Source of the DNA: Desulfovibrio sp. JC022
Lineage (GTDB): Bacteria > Desulfobacterota > Desulfovibrionia > Desulfovibrionales > Desulfovibrionaceae
NCBI RefSeq assembly: GCF_010470665.1
Contig: NZ_VOPZ01000006.1
Coordinates: forward strand, 160,224 to 224,223
Length of the DNA: 64,000 nucleotides
Reading direction: 5' to 3'
The translations under genes and the position numbers were made by a program. Positions 44,980-53,241 of this stretch are shown in pieces (position 1 is the first letter of the stretch; each line of letters opens with the position of its first letter). Under the pieces are notes generated by a model. It saw only the letters and a list, made by a program, of their open reading frames with translations. It did no database searches and was not told the origin of the DNA.

Positions 44980-47412
44980 ATGAGTAAGAGGACAAAAATT
45001 TCAAGGCGTAAATTTCTTGGTTATTCAGCCATAGCGGGTCTGGCTTCATTGCTGGGACCTTCCGTGCTGACCCCGGCTTTTGCAGCCGGAGGCGAAGAAA
45101 ACATCATGACCGCCGCCCACTGGGGCGCATTCCGGGCCAAGGTCAAGGACGGCAAATTCATTGAAGCTGTTCCCTTTTCCAAAGACAATCACCCCACTTC
45201 TCTGGTTAAAGCCACCCCGGACTATGTTTATTCCCCGACCCGTATCAAATACCCCATGGTCCGTAAGGATTTCCTGAAGAACGGCCATAAGAGCAACACC
45301 GCAGAACGCGGCACCGGCGAATTTGTACGTGTAAGCTGGGACAAGGCTCTTGAACTGGTTGCGGGCGAACTGAACCGCGTGAAAAAAGACCACGGCCCAG
45401 CGGCCATTTATGCAGGCACCCCCGGCTGGCGTAACCTCGGCAAGCTGCATAACTCCGCATCCGGTCTGCGCAAAGTCATGAACCTTCAGGGCGGCTTCAC
45501 CAGTTGCGTCGGTGATTACAGCACCGGAGCCTCCCAGATCATCATGGGCTACGTCATGGGTAACATGGAAGTGTACTCCCAGCAGAGCTCATGGCCGACC
45601 ATCATCGAGCACTCCGACACCATCATCCTCTGGGGTGCTGATCCGCTGACCACCCTGCGCATGGGCTGGTCCATCCCTGATCACGAAGGACAGGACTGGA
45701 TCGCCAAGCTCAAGGCGGCAGGTAAACGCATCATCGCCATCGATCCCATGAAATCCGACAGCATCGAATACCTCGGCGCAGAACATATCACCCCGCGCCC
45801 GAACACCGATGTATCCATGATGCTGGCTATGGCCTACGTGCTGATCAAGGAAGAGCTGGCCGATGCGGAATTCCTCGATGAATACACCGTGGGCTACGAT
45901 AAGGTTAAGGCCTACATCCTCGGCGAAACCGACAAGACTCCCAAAACCCCGGAATGGGCTGAAAAGATTTGCGGCGTCCCCGCTAAAACCATTGCCGACA
46001 TCGCCCGCGCCAGCGTAAAGAGCCGCACCATGCTCATGTCCGGCTGGTCCATGCAGCGCGCCGACCACGGCGAACAGGCCCACTGGGCACTGGTTACCCT
46101 TGCCAGCATGATCGGACAGATCGGCCTCCCCGGCGGCGGCTTCGGTCTGGCTTACCACTACTCCGGTGCGGGTTCCCCCACTGCCAACGCTCCGGGCCTC
46201 CCCGGCTTCGGCGCAGGCAAGGCTCCTAAAAATATGCCCCCGGCAATTCCGGTTGCAAGGCTCACCGACTGCCTGCTTGAACCCGGCAAGACCATTGATT
46301 TCAACGGCGGCAAGGTCACCTACCCGGAACTGAAACTCATCTACTGGGCCGGCGGAAACCCCTTCCACCACCAGCAGGACCGCAACAAGATGATCAAGGC
46401 CTGGAGAAAACCGGAAACCATCATCGTTAATGAAATGTTCTGGACCCCCACCGCAAGATTTGCTGATATCGTCCTGCCTGCTTGTACTTCTTTTGAGCAG
46501 AACGATGTTGAGCGCGGTGGCGACTACTCCGCCCGCTACATCATGCCCATGAAGCAAGTCATCAAGCCGCTTTACGAATCCAAGCCCACCTATGAAATCT
46601 TCTCCCTGCTGGCTGAGAAACTGGGCCACGGCAAGGCTTTCACCGAAGGCAAAAGCGAAATGGACTGGGTAAAATCCTTCTACAACTCCGCCAAAAAACA
46701 GGCTGACGGCAAAAAACTGTCCATGCCTGATTTCGATACCTTCTGGACAGAAAACAAGCAGGTTGAATTCCCGGTTACCGAAGAAGCCAAGCAGTGGACC
46801 CGCCATGCGGATTACCGCGAAGAACCGCTCTTCGAACCCCTTGGGACTGCATCCGGTAAGATTGAGCTTTTCTCCAGAGATATTGAAAAAATGGGCTACG
46901 ATGACTGCCCGCCCCATGCAAGCTGGATTGAACCTATTGAATACCTCGGTTCCCCCAAGGCAAAGCAATATCCTCTGCACCTGCTCAGCCCGCACCCGAA
47001 AGACAGGCTGCACTCCCAGATGAATAACGTTAAGTCCCTGCGCGACCAGTACGCCATCAAAGATCGTGAACCTGTACTTATCAGTGCTGCTGACGCCAAA
47101 AAACGCGGCATCAAGAACGGCGACATCGTCCGCGTCTTCAACGACCGCGGTGAAGTGCTGGCTGGAGCCAAGGTTTCCGAGCGCATCATGCCCGGTGTTG
47201 TGCGTCTGCGTGAAGGCGGCTGGTATGATCCGCTCAATCCCAAAAAAGACGATACCATGTGCAAATACGGTCACGTAAACGTCCTCACCGTGGACAAAGG
47301 TTCCTCCAAGCTGGCTCAGGCCACCATCGCCAACTCCGCACTGGTCCAGATTGAAAAATTCAAGGGTAAAGCCCCGGCAGTAACTGTTTTTGACGCCCCC
47401 AAAGGAGCATAA
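44980..47412 (+). CDS. torA: Periplasmic trimethylamine N-oxide reductase TorA
   Basis: 810 residues. The Tat signal has the twin-Arg motif SRRKFLGYS and an AFA cleavage end. There is no N-terminal iron-sulfur motif, as in TorA/BisC enzymes. The molybdenum ligand is Ser181 in VGDYSTGASQ, and YSQQSSWP, MSGWSMQRADHGEQ and GQIGLPGGGFGLAYHYSGAG match the TorA pattern closely. It binds bis-MGD and reduces TMAO to TMA, taking electrons from TorC. DMSO reductase activity of this family is also possible. A terminator follows. Confidence 0.93.
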   Translation: MSKRTKISRRKFLGYSAIAGLASLLGPSVLTPAFAAGGEENIMTAAHWGAFRAKVKDGKFIEAVPFSKDNHPTSLVKATPDYVYSPTRIKYPMVRKDFLKNGHKSNTAERGTGEFVRVSWDKALELVAGELNRVKKDHGPAAIYAGTPGWRNLGKLHNSASGLRKVMNLQGGFTSCVGDYSTGASQIIMGYVMGNMEVYSQQSSWPTIIEHSDTIILWGADPLTTLRMGWSIPDHEGQDWIAKLKAAGKRIIAIDPMKSDSIEYLGAEHITPRPNTDVSMMLAMAYVLIKEELADAEFLDEYTVGYDKVKAYILGETDKTPKTPEWAEKICGVPAKTIADIARASVKSRTMLMSGWSMQRADHGEQAHWALVTLASMIGQIGLPGGGFGLAYHYSGAGSPTANAPGLPGFGAGKAPKNMPPAIPVARLTDCLLEPGKTIDFNGGKVTYPELKLIYWAGGNPFHHQQDRNKMIKAWRKPETIIVNEMFWTPTARFADIVLPACTSFEQNDVERGGDYSARYIMPMKQVIKPLYESKPTYEIFSLLAEKLGHGKAFTEGKSEMDWVKSFYNSAKKQADGKKLSMPDFDTFWTENKQVEFPVTEEAKQWTRHADYREEPLFEPLGTASGKIELFSRDIEKMGYDDCPPHASWIEPIEYLGSPKAKQYPLHLLSPHPKDRLHSQMNNVKSLRDQYAIKDREPVLISAADAKKRGIKNGDIVRVFNDRGEVLAGAKVSERIMPGVVRLREGGWYDPLNPKKDDTMCKYGHVNVLTVDKGSSKLAQATIANSALVQIEKFKGKAPAVTVFDAPKGA

Positions 47413-47442
47413 AGCCCAAACCTCCTAACTCCATAAAGCCCG

Positions 47443-47480
47443 AAGCCCCGCAGCATGTGCATGTTGCGGGGCTTTATTTT
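47443..47480 (+). terminator. Intrinsic terminator of the tor operon
   Basis: AAGCCCCGCAGCATG pairs with CATGTTGCGGGGCTT (one mismatch) and TTATTTTT follows. Confidence 0.88.
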
Positions 47481-47547
47481 TACGGAAATAATTTTTACAA
47501 TGGAGCGAATACTCATTCTGACCAAATAACCATAAATAAGGAAAACC

Positions 47548-48303
47548 ATGCCCCCCGTAGCAGAAATAAAATTCACGGACTACCGTAGTTCAGTCAAAGA
47601 AGCACTGGATAAAATTGGAGCGGCTGAAGCCATCGCTGTTGAGAATAGAATTCTGCTCAAGCCCAATCTGGTTAATGCTTCCACTCCTCCGGTGACAACT
47701 GACCCTGAGTTCTGCCGCGCAGTAATTGAATATGTGCAGGCAGCAAGCCCGGATGCGGAAATCGTCATCGGCGAGGGGTGCGGGGATTTAAATTATGAGA
47801 CTGATGAAATTTTCCGACTGCTTGGTTATGAAAAATTGGCAAATGAATACGGCGTAACACTGCTGGACCTGAATCACGCCCCGCTTTGCGAAAAAAAAAT
47901 GGAAGGGGCCAAGGTGTTCCCGACCATTTTTTTGCCTGAAATAGCCTTCAGCCACAAAATTATTTCCCTGCCCAATTTAAAAGCCCATTCACTGGCCGGT
48001 ATAACAGGAGCCATCAAGAATATGATGGGTTTTGCGCCCCCGGCCCATTATTCCACCGGAAGCTGGAAAAAATCATTTTTCCACCAGCAGATGCAGCTGT
48101 CGGTTAAAGAACTGAACATGTACATCCCGCCATGGCTTTCAGTTATGGACGCCAGCGTGGGGCTGGCTGAATACCACCTCGGCGGCGCGCTTTGCGATCC
48201 TGACCCGAAACTGATCCTCGCTAGCTTCGATGCAGTTGACTTGGACCGCAGGGCTGCGGAGATTCTCAGTCTGAACTGGCGGGATATCGGGCACTTAAGA
48301 TAA
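47548..48303 (+). CDS. DUF362-domain protein
   Basis: 251 residues. ILLKPNLVNASTPPVTTDPEFCRAVIEYV near 32-60 and IISLPNLKAHSLAGITGAIKNMMG near 135-158 are the two conserved blocks of DUF362 proteins. The C-terminal ferredoxin domain that some members carry is absent. The biochemical role of the family is not established; several members lie near redox or cofactor genes. It stands alone between the tor terminator and its own, so operon context adds nothing. Confidence 0.82.
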   Translation: MPPVAEIKFTDYRSSVKEALDKIGAAEAIAVENRILLKPNLVNASTPPVTTDPEFCRAVIEYVQAASPDAEIVIGEGCGDLNYETDEIFRLLGYEKLANEYGVTLLDLNHAPLCEKKMEGAKVFPTIFLPEIAFSHKIISLPNLKAHSLAGITGAIKNMMGFAPPAHYSTGSWKKSFFHQQMQLSVKELNMYIPPWLSVMDASVGLAEYHLGGALCDPDPKLILASFDAVDLDRRAAEILSLNWRDIGHLR

Positions 48304-48348
48304 GCCTCCGGCGGCCAATCCAGCCCATTCCTCTTTTAAATGAATTTA

Positions 48349-48386
48349 TTAGGTGATATGTCTTTACGCATATCACCTAATTTTTT
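48349..48386 (+). terminator. Intrinsic terminator of the DUF362 gene
   Basis: TTAGGTGATATG pairs perfectly with CATATCACCTAA (12 bp, 8-base loop), then TTTTTT. Confidence 0.92.
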
Positions 48387-48401
48387 GAAAAAAGGATTGT
48401 T

Positions 48402-49292
48402 ATGAGTAATAAAAAATGGGGAGAGCTGGAAAAAAGCCAGTGGCTGGCCGAAACCTCTCTTGAAAAAAACTACAAGCATGATGTTCTGGACAGAATTTTT
48501 GCATTGCCGGATTCATACCGCGCAGAAAAATACGGTCAACTGTCCTACGATCCACAACGATACCCGCTTTACGCACTTCTCTCAGCGAATTGGTCGGCAG
48601 AGCTGCCCAGCGCGCTGATTACCGCCGGGGTGCACGGTTATGAAACAGGTGGTATTTATGCAGCCCTCGAATTTCTGGAAACCACAGCCAAAGATTACGC
48701 CGGAAAATTCAATCTGGTTGTAGTCCCCTGCGTGAGTCCGTGGGGTTATGAAACCAACAACCGCTGGAATCCATATGCGGTTGACCCCAACAGATCCTTC
48801 GCCAATGAAGAAGCTGAGGAATCCGCACTGCTCAAACAATTTGTCTCCACTATTGCAGGCAAAATCGCAGTGCACATTGACCTGCACGAAACAACTGACC
48901 GCGACAAAACCGTATTCCGGCCCGCATTGGCGGCACGCGACGGTGTGGAATGCACAAATGGCGATATCCCGCAGGGATTCTATCTGGTGGCGGATGAAGA
49001 AAGGCCTGAACTTGATTTCCAGAACGCCATGAACCGTTCGGTAGAGCAAGTCACCCCTATTGCCCCGCTGGATGAAGAGGGAAAGATTCTCGGTGAACCG
49101 GCTGTGTCCCATGGAGTGATCCTTTATCCCATGCAAAAACTTGGCTTGAGCGGAATACTAACCGACGCCCCCTACCATTCAACCACGGAAATCTATCCCG
49201 ACGGGGATTGGATGACCCCGGAATCAAGTATTGCCGGACAGATCGCCGCGATCAGGGGCGGTTTGGATTATGTGCTTGATCAAAAGATTTAA
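48402..49292 (+). CDS. M14-family zinc carboxypeptidase/deacylase-like protein
   Basis: 296 residues. ALITAGVHGYETGGIYAALEFL near 72 gives the HXXE zinc ligands and IAVHIDLHETTDRD near 165 the third His, with NRWNPYAVDPNRSF carrying the conserved Asn-Arg substrate-binding pair. This is the M14/succinylglutamate-desuccinylase fold. There is no signal peptide, so it is cytoplasmic. Amino-acid deacylase or small peptidase activity is likely; the substrate is not evident. It ends at a terminator shared with the convergent Fur-family gene. Confidence 0.8.
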   Translation: MSNKKWGELEKSQWLAETSLEKNYKHDVLDRIFALPDSYRAEKYGQLSYDPQRYPLYALLSANWSAELPSALITAGVHGYETGGIYAALEFLETTAKDYAGKFNLVVVPCVSPWGYETNNRWNPYAVDPNRSFANEEAEESALLKQFVSTIAGKIAVHIDLHETTDRDKTVFRPALAARDGVECTNGDIPQGFYLVADEERPELDFQNAMNRSVEQVTPIAPLDEEGKILGEPAVSHGVILYPMQKLGLSGILTDAPYHSTTEIYPDGDWMTPESSIAGQIAAIRGGLDYVLDQKI

Positions 49293-49338
49293 ACCCATCT
49301 GGACAAATTCTTTCCATAGGCAATCTGAATTGATAAAG

Positions 49339-49370
49339 AAAATCCCCGAAGCAATACTCCGGGGGATTTT
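49339..49370. terminator. Bidirectional terminator between convergent genes
   Basis: AAAATCCCC and GGGGATTTT form a 9-bp stem with A- and T-rich flanks on both strands. Confidence 0.75.
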
Positions 49371-49831
49371 CAGGATTCAATTTCCTGCTCTTTGTCTCTT
49401 AGTTCCTGACAATCTGGGCAGAGTCCGAAAAGCAGCATGCGATGATGAGTTAATACATATCCGTTCTCCCGCGCCAGAACTTCCTGCCTGCGCTCAATTC
49501 CATCATCCACCACTTCCACCTTCTTCTGACAATTTGTGCAAACAAGGTGGTCATGATGATCATGCCCGTAAGAATGCTCGTAAAGCGCAACCCCGCAACC
49601 AAAATCAAGACTTTCGGCAAGCCCGCAATCAACAAGCAATTTCAGGGTTCGGTAAACTGTCGCCTGCCCGACTTCTGGAACAACCTTCTGCACAAGAACC
49701 AAAAGATCCTCTGCTGAAAAATGCCCCTCAGTTTCCAGAAATGTTTCTACAATTATCTTACGCTGGGGAGTCATACTCAGCCCGTTCCGTGCCAGATAAT
49801 CCACAAATATTTTTGCTGCTTCGTTGGTCAT
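49370..49831 (-). CDS. Fur-family metal/peroxide regulator
   Basis: About 153 residues from ATG 49831; an in-frame ATG at 49855 would place the start codon inside a palindrome and is less likely. The winged-helix part has GLSMTPQRKIIVETFL and GQATVYRTLKLL. The metal site has HDHHDHLVCTNCQKKVEVVDD, and CPDCQ near the end gives the second CXXC of a structural zinc. Fur, PerR and Zur share these features, so the metal sensed is undecided. It is divergent from the sigma-54 activator gene. Confidence 0.88.
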   Translation of the reverse strand: MTNEAAKIFVDYLARNGLSMTPQRKIIVETFLETEGHFSAEDLLVLVQKVVPEVGQATVYRTLKLLVDCGLAESLDFGCGVALYEHSYGHDHHDHLVCTNCQKKVEVVDDGIERRQEVLARENGYVLTHHRMLLFGLCPDCQELRDKEQEIES

Positions 49832-49836
49832 GACGA

Positions 49837-49866
49837 AAATGAAATCCAATTTCATTTAAATGTCAA
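49837..49866 (-). promoter_or_regulatory. Fur-type palindrome within the regulator's own promoter
   Basis: AAATGAAAT-CCA-ATTTCATTT (49837-49857) is a perfect inverted repeat with 9-bp arms. On the minus strand TTGACA (49866-49861) and TTTCAT (49843-49838), 17 bp apart, form a promoter that encloses it, which suggests autorepression. Confidence 0.6.
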
Positions 49867-49952
49867 GGACTAATAAACGCTAAAAATACATCCGTGTTCG
49901 TTTTTTATATAGAAGAATATCACTTATAAATTATCTTTTGATCAACAAAATC

Positions 49953-49971
49953 TATTCTCAAAATGAGAATA
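49953..49971. promoter_or_regulatory. Operator of the sigma-54 activator at its own promoter
   Basis: TATTCTCAAAATGAGAATA, a perfect 19-bp palindrome, 33 bases before the activator's start. The same sequence occurs upstream of the operon at 52006. Confidence 0.78.
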
Positions 49972-50003
49972 TTGCGCTAACAGGATTTTCAAGAGGAGAA
50001 AAA

Positions 50004-51755
50004 ATGCTGCTTAAATTCCAAGAACAGATTCAATATTACGCGGAAACAATTTCAGCCATTACCGGGCTTGAAGTTGAGGTTGTGGATACAGAGCTCATCC
50101 GTATTGCCGGAACCGGGGATTATTCCCAGAACATCGGCAAAAGCATTAAGAGTGCGGGAAACCTGCTGAAAAACACCTTGAAGGGGAGTACTCCGCTCTT
50201 CATTGAAAACCCTCGCCAAAACAAGATCTGCAAAGGCTGCCAAACCAAAGCCAACTGCCGCGAACTCTGCTCGGTATGCGCGCCTATTTCGGATGGTGTC
50301 ACCACATACGGGGCCATGGAAATGATCTGCTTTTCCTCTGACGCCCGCGCGCAGATGCTTGAGCGGCGGGAAATATATATGAATTTCCTCTCCCTACTTT
50401 CCAGCAGCATCGCAGTGCGGGTACGTGAACGGCAGGAATTGCAGGACATAACCGACCTGCTGAACATCATGTCCCAAGTGGTAAATACCAATGAAAAAGG
50501 AATTCTCATCTACGATGCCAAAGGAAAGGTGGCTTACAAGAACGATCAGGCTGAGGAAATTCTGAGTAAAACAATTCCTTCTCAATTTGAGAATTTCTCT
50601 GTCACCCCCACGGGCTTCACCCTCTCGGATTTAAATGAATACACAGTGGAACAAGAAGGCCGCCAGCAGATGATTGTCGGTAAACAAGCTGAAATCGACT
50701 CGACAAACAGCCGTTTTTCTTCAGTTTTAGTGTTCGACACCATCCGTTCGGTTGTCTCTAAATCATTGCAAGCCGCCACAGTTACCTTCGACAGCAGTTT
50801 AGACAATATCATCGGACAATCACCACATATTCTCCAATTAAAAGAGCAGATAACCGCCACCGGGGATACCAACTCATCAGTTCTCATCAGCGGTGAAAGC
50901 GGCACAGGTAAAGAACTTGTGGCCCGTGCCATCCACTCCATCGGGGACAGGTCCGAAGAACCGTTTGTAGCTATCAACTGCGGAGCCATCCCGGACACGC
51001 TACTTGAAAGTGAATTATTCGGATACGTTGGCGGAGCATTCACCGGTGCATTGCGCCAAGGTCAGATCGGTAAATTCGAACTTGCCGATGGAGGGGTGCT
51101 CTTTCTGGACGAAATATCCTGTATGCCTTTGTACTTACAGGTAAAATTACTGCGGGTTCTTCAAGAAAGAAAGATCACCCGTCTGGGCGGAAACCGGCCC
51201 ATATCTGTTGATATCCGGGTTATTGCCGCCAGTAACGACAATCTCCACGAACTCATGGCCCAGAACATGTTTCGGGACGACCTTTATTACCGCCTGAACG
51301 TAATCCCCATCCAGACCACTCCTTTGCGGGAACGACTCGACGATCTTGATTTACTGGTTAACCATTTTATTTCCAAATACTGCGATTTATTCGGAAAAAA
51401 CAAGATAAAGCTGCAATCGTCTATTGTCCAGCGCATGCGTAATTATGACTGGCCCGGCAATATTCGCGAGCTGGAAAACGCCATTGAATATCTGGTTAAT
51501 ATGGCAACACCCGAGGGGATCATCAATGAAGCCGGGCTGCACAACGGTTTTCTGCAATCCAAAGATGACTTCCGGCAGGAACAGGTTCAGATTTCGCAAG
51601 GACCGGAATGCCCGATAGTTTCCCTTAAAGAACTGGAACAACAAGCTATTTTACGGGCCATAGAATATTACGGCGACACAACCTCCGGTAAGAAAAAAGC
51701 GGCCAAATCCCTTGGTATCGGGCTGGCCACCCTTTACCGCAAACTGGGCGATTGA
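50004..51755 (+). CDS. Sigma-54 activator with Cys-rich sensor domain (YgeV-like)
   Basis: 583 residues from ATG 50004, preceded by GAGGAG; an earlier in-frame ATG at 49938 would run through the operator. The N-terminal GAF-like domain contains ICKGCQTKANCRELCSVC (CX2CX5CX3CX2C, about 70-90), then a PAS-like segment (GILIYDAKGKVAYKNDQAEEIL), an AAA+ domain with GESGTGKE and GGAFTGA, and a Fis-type HTH (GKKKAAKSLGIGLATLYRKLG). It lacks a receiver, so it senses directly. Layout resembles E. coli YgeV of the ygeWXY region. It should drive the operon at 52006. Confidence 0.9.
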   Translation: MLLKFQEQIQYYAETISAITGLEVEVVDTELIRIAGTGDYSQNIGKSIKSAGNLLKNTLKGSTPLFIENPRQNKICKGCQTKANCRELCSVCAPISDGVTTYGAMEMICFSSDARAQMLERREIYMNFLSLLSSSIAVRVRERQELQDITDLLNIMSQVVNTNEKGILIYDAKGKVAYKNDQAEEILSKTIPSQFENFSVTPTGFTLSDLNEYTVEQEGRQQMIVGKQAEIDSTNSRFSSVLVFDTIRSVVSKSLQAATVTFDSSLDNIIGQSPHILQLKEQITATGDTNSSVLISGESGTGKELVARAIHSIGDRSEEPFVAINCGAIPDTLLESELFGYVGGAFTGALRQGQIGKFELADGGVLFLDEISCMPLYLQVKLLRVLQERKITRLGGNRPISVDIRVIAASNDNLHELMAQNMFRDDLYYRLNVIPIQTTPLRERLDDLDLLVNHFISKYCDLFGKNKIKLQSSIVQRMRNYDWPGNIRELENAIEYLVNMATPEGIINEAGLHNGFLQSKDDFRQEQVQISQGPECPIVSLKELEQQAILRAIEYYGDTTSGKKKAAKSLGIGLATLYRKLGD

Positions 51756-51821
51756 CACCCGTAACCATTATTACCTGATTCATCTGCTTCCGCTCCTCTT
51801 CTTCCCGCTCGCTTTCAGTGC

Positions 51822-51857
51822 TATTCTCAAAATGAGAACTTTATCATTTTGAGAATA
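51822..51857. promoter_or_regulatory. Double activator site upstream of the diaminopropionate operon
   Basis: TATTCTCAAAATGAGAACT (51822-51840) and CTTTATCATTTTGAGAATA (51839-51857) are two copies of the activator palindrome, each with one perfect half. Together they make a 15-bp inverted repeat, CTATTCTCAAAATGA / TCATTTTGAGAATAG. They lie 80-115 bp from the sigma-54 promoter. Confidence 0.78.
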
Positions 51858-51934
51858 GCGTTTCAAACACTCCCAGGACGCCCACATTCTCACATCTCGT
51901 TGTTTTTAATCACTTTATTACCGTGATAAATTTT

Positions 51935-51950
51935 TGGCACGCTCTCTGCT
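51935..51950 (+). promoter_or_regulatory. Sigma-54 promoter of the diaminopropionate operon
   Basis: TGGCACGCTCTCTGCT: GG (51936-51937), ten bases, GC (51948-51949); TGGCACG is the exact consensus of the -24 element. About 57 bases before the first gene. Confidence 0.88.
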
Positions 51951-52005
51951 TAGGGGGAAACCAATCTGCAAAGATTAAATTTCGAGGAGAAGAGGAGAAT
52001 ACACC

Positions 52006-53217
52006 TTGTCTAAAGTAAAGATTCAATACAACGGGAGCTTCAAAGCCCCGACAACCGGAGCGGATGTCTCCATGCTCAGCAAAGAGGTTGCTGAAAAAGT
52101 GCGGAACTTCCATTCCACTTTTGATGCATATGATCCCACCCCGCTGGCAAAACTCGACAACCTTGCTGACCTTCTAGGGCTCGGTGAAGTGCTGGTCAAG
52201 GACGAATCCTACCGTTTCGGCCTGAACGCCTTCAAAGTCCTCGGCGGGTCATACGCTGTCGGGGAATACCTTGCCCGCAAGCTGGGTAAAGACATCACCG
52301 AAGTCAGCTGCGACTACCTGAAATCTCAGGAAGTGCGCGACGCTGTAGGCGACATCACCTTTGCCTCCACCACAGACGGTAACCATGGCCGCGGTCTGGC
52401 CTGGGCTGCCCAGCAGTTCAACCAGAAAGCGATCATTTACATGCCCAAAGGGTCCGATCCTGTGCGCAGTGAGAACATTAAAGCTCACGGCGCAGAGTGC
52501 ACCATCTCCGATCTCAATTATGACGACTGCGTTCGCATGGCCTGGGATACCGCTCAGGAGAACGGATGGATCACCGTACAGGACACTGCCTGGGACGGAT
52601 ATACTGAAATCCCCAACCTGATCATGCAGGGCTACACCACCCTCGCCCTTGAAGCTCTCGAGCAGATGCAGGCCGAAGGCGTGGAGCGTCCCACCCATGT
52701 AATCCTTCAGGCCGGGGTCGGATGTTTTGCCGGAGCCATGCTCGGATTCTTCATGTCCGCTTTCGGCGAGGATGCCCCTACCTTTATCCTCGTTGAACCT
52801 GAAGCAGCAAACTGCTTCTACGTTTCCGCCTGCGCCAACGACGGCACCCCCCACACCGTGGACGGAGACCTCGCAACCCTGATGGCCGGACTCGCATGCG
52901 GCGAGCCTAACCTGACCAGCTGGGAAATGCTTCGCGATTATCCTCTGGCTTACGCTTCCTGCTCTGACGATATTGCCGCCAAAGGCATGCGTATTCTGGG
53001 AGCACCCATGAAAGGAGACCAGCAGGTTGTATCCGGTGAATCCGGAGCAGCAACCACCGGCTTCCTGCACTGGGTGATGCAGGAAGAAGAAGGACGCGAT
53101 GCAAGGGAAAAACTTGGACTTAACGCCAGTTCGAAAGTTCTGTGCATCAGCACAGAAGGGGACACCTCCCCCCAGACCTATCGTGATGTGGTCTGGTTCG
53201 GACGGGAAAAATTATAG
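52006..53217 (+). CDS. dpaL: 2,3-Diaminopropionate ammonia-lyase (YgeX/DpaL)
   Basis: 403 residues with a TTG start at 52006, supported by the GAGGAG run ending about ten bases before it. PLP enzyme of fold type II: Lys77 in YRFGLNAFKVLGGSYA, at the same number as the PLP lysine of E. coli YgeX, and the phosphate/substrate loop ASTTDGNHGRGLAWAA. SGESGAATTGFLHW closes the active site. It turns diaminopropionate into pyruvate plus two ammonia through 2-aminoacrylate. First gene of a sigma-54 operon ending in ridA, whose product clears 2-aminoacrylate. Confidence 0.93.
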   Translation: MSKVKIQYNGSFKAPTTGADVSMLSKEVAEKVRNFHSTFDAYDPTPLAKLDNLADLLGLGEVLVKDESYRFGLNAFKVLGGSYAVGEYLARKLGKDITEVSCDYLKSQEVRDAVGDITFASTTDGNHGRGLAWAAQQFNQKAIIYMPKGSDPVRSENIKAHGAECTISDLNYDDCVRMAWDTAQENGWITVQDTAWDGYTEIPNLIMQGYTTLALEALEQMQAEGVERPTHVILQAGVGCFAGAMLGFFMSAFGEDAPTFILVEPEAANCFYVSACANDGTPHTVDGDLATLMAGLACGEPNLTSWEMLRDYPLAYASCSDDIAAKGMRILGAPMKGDQQVVSGESGAATTGFLHWVMQEEEGRDAREKLGLNASSKVLCISTEGDTSPQTYRDVVWFGREKL

Positions 53218-53241
53218 TTCAGAACAACTTTTAAGGAGTAT

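Noticed and set aside
45589-47274. Long open frame on the minus strand opposite torA
   Set aside because: It mirrors the codon pattern of torA, shows no recognisable motif and has no promoter or ribosome site.
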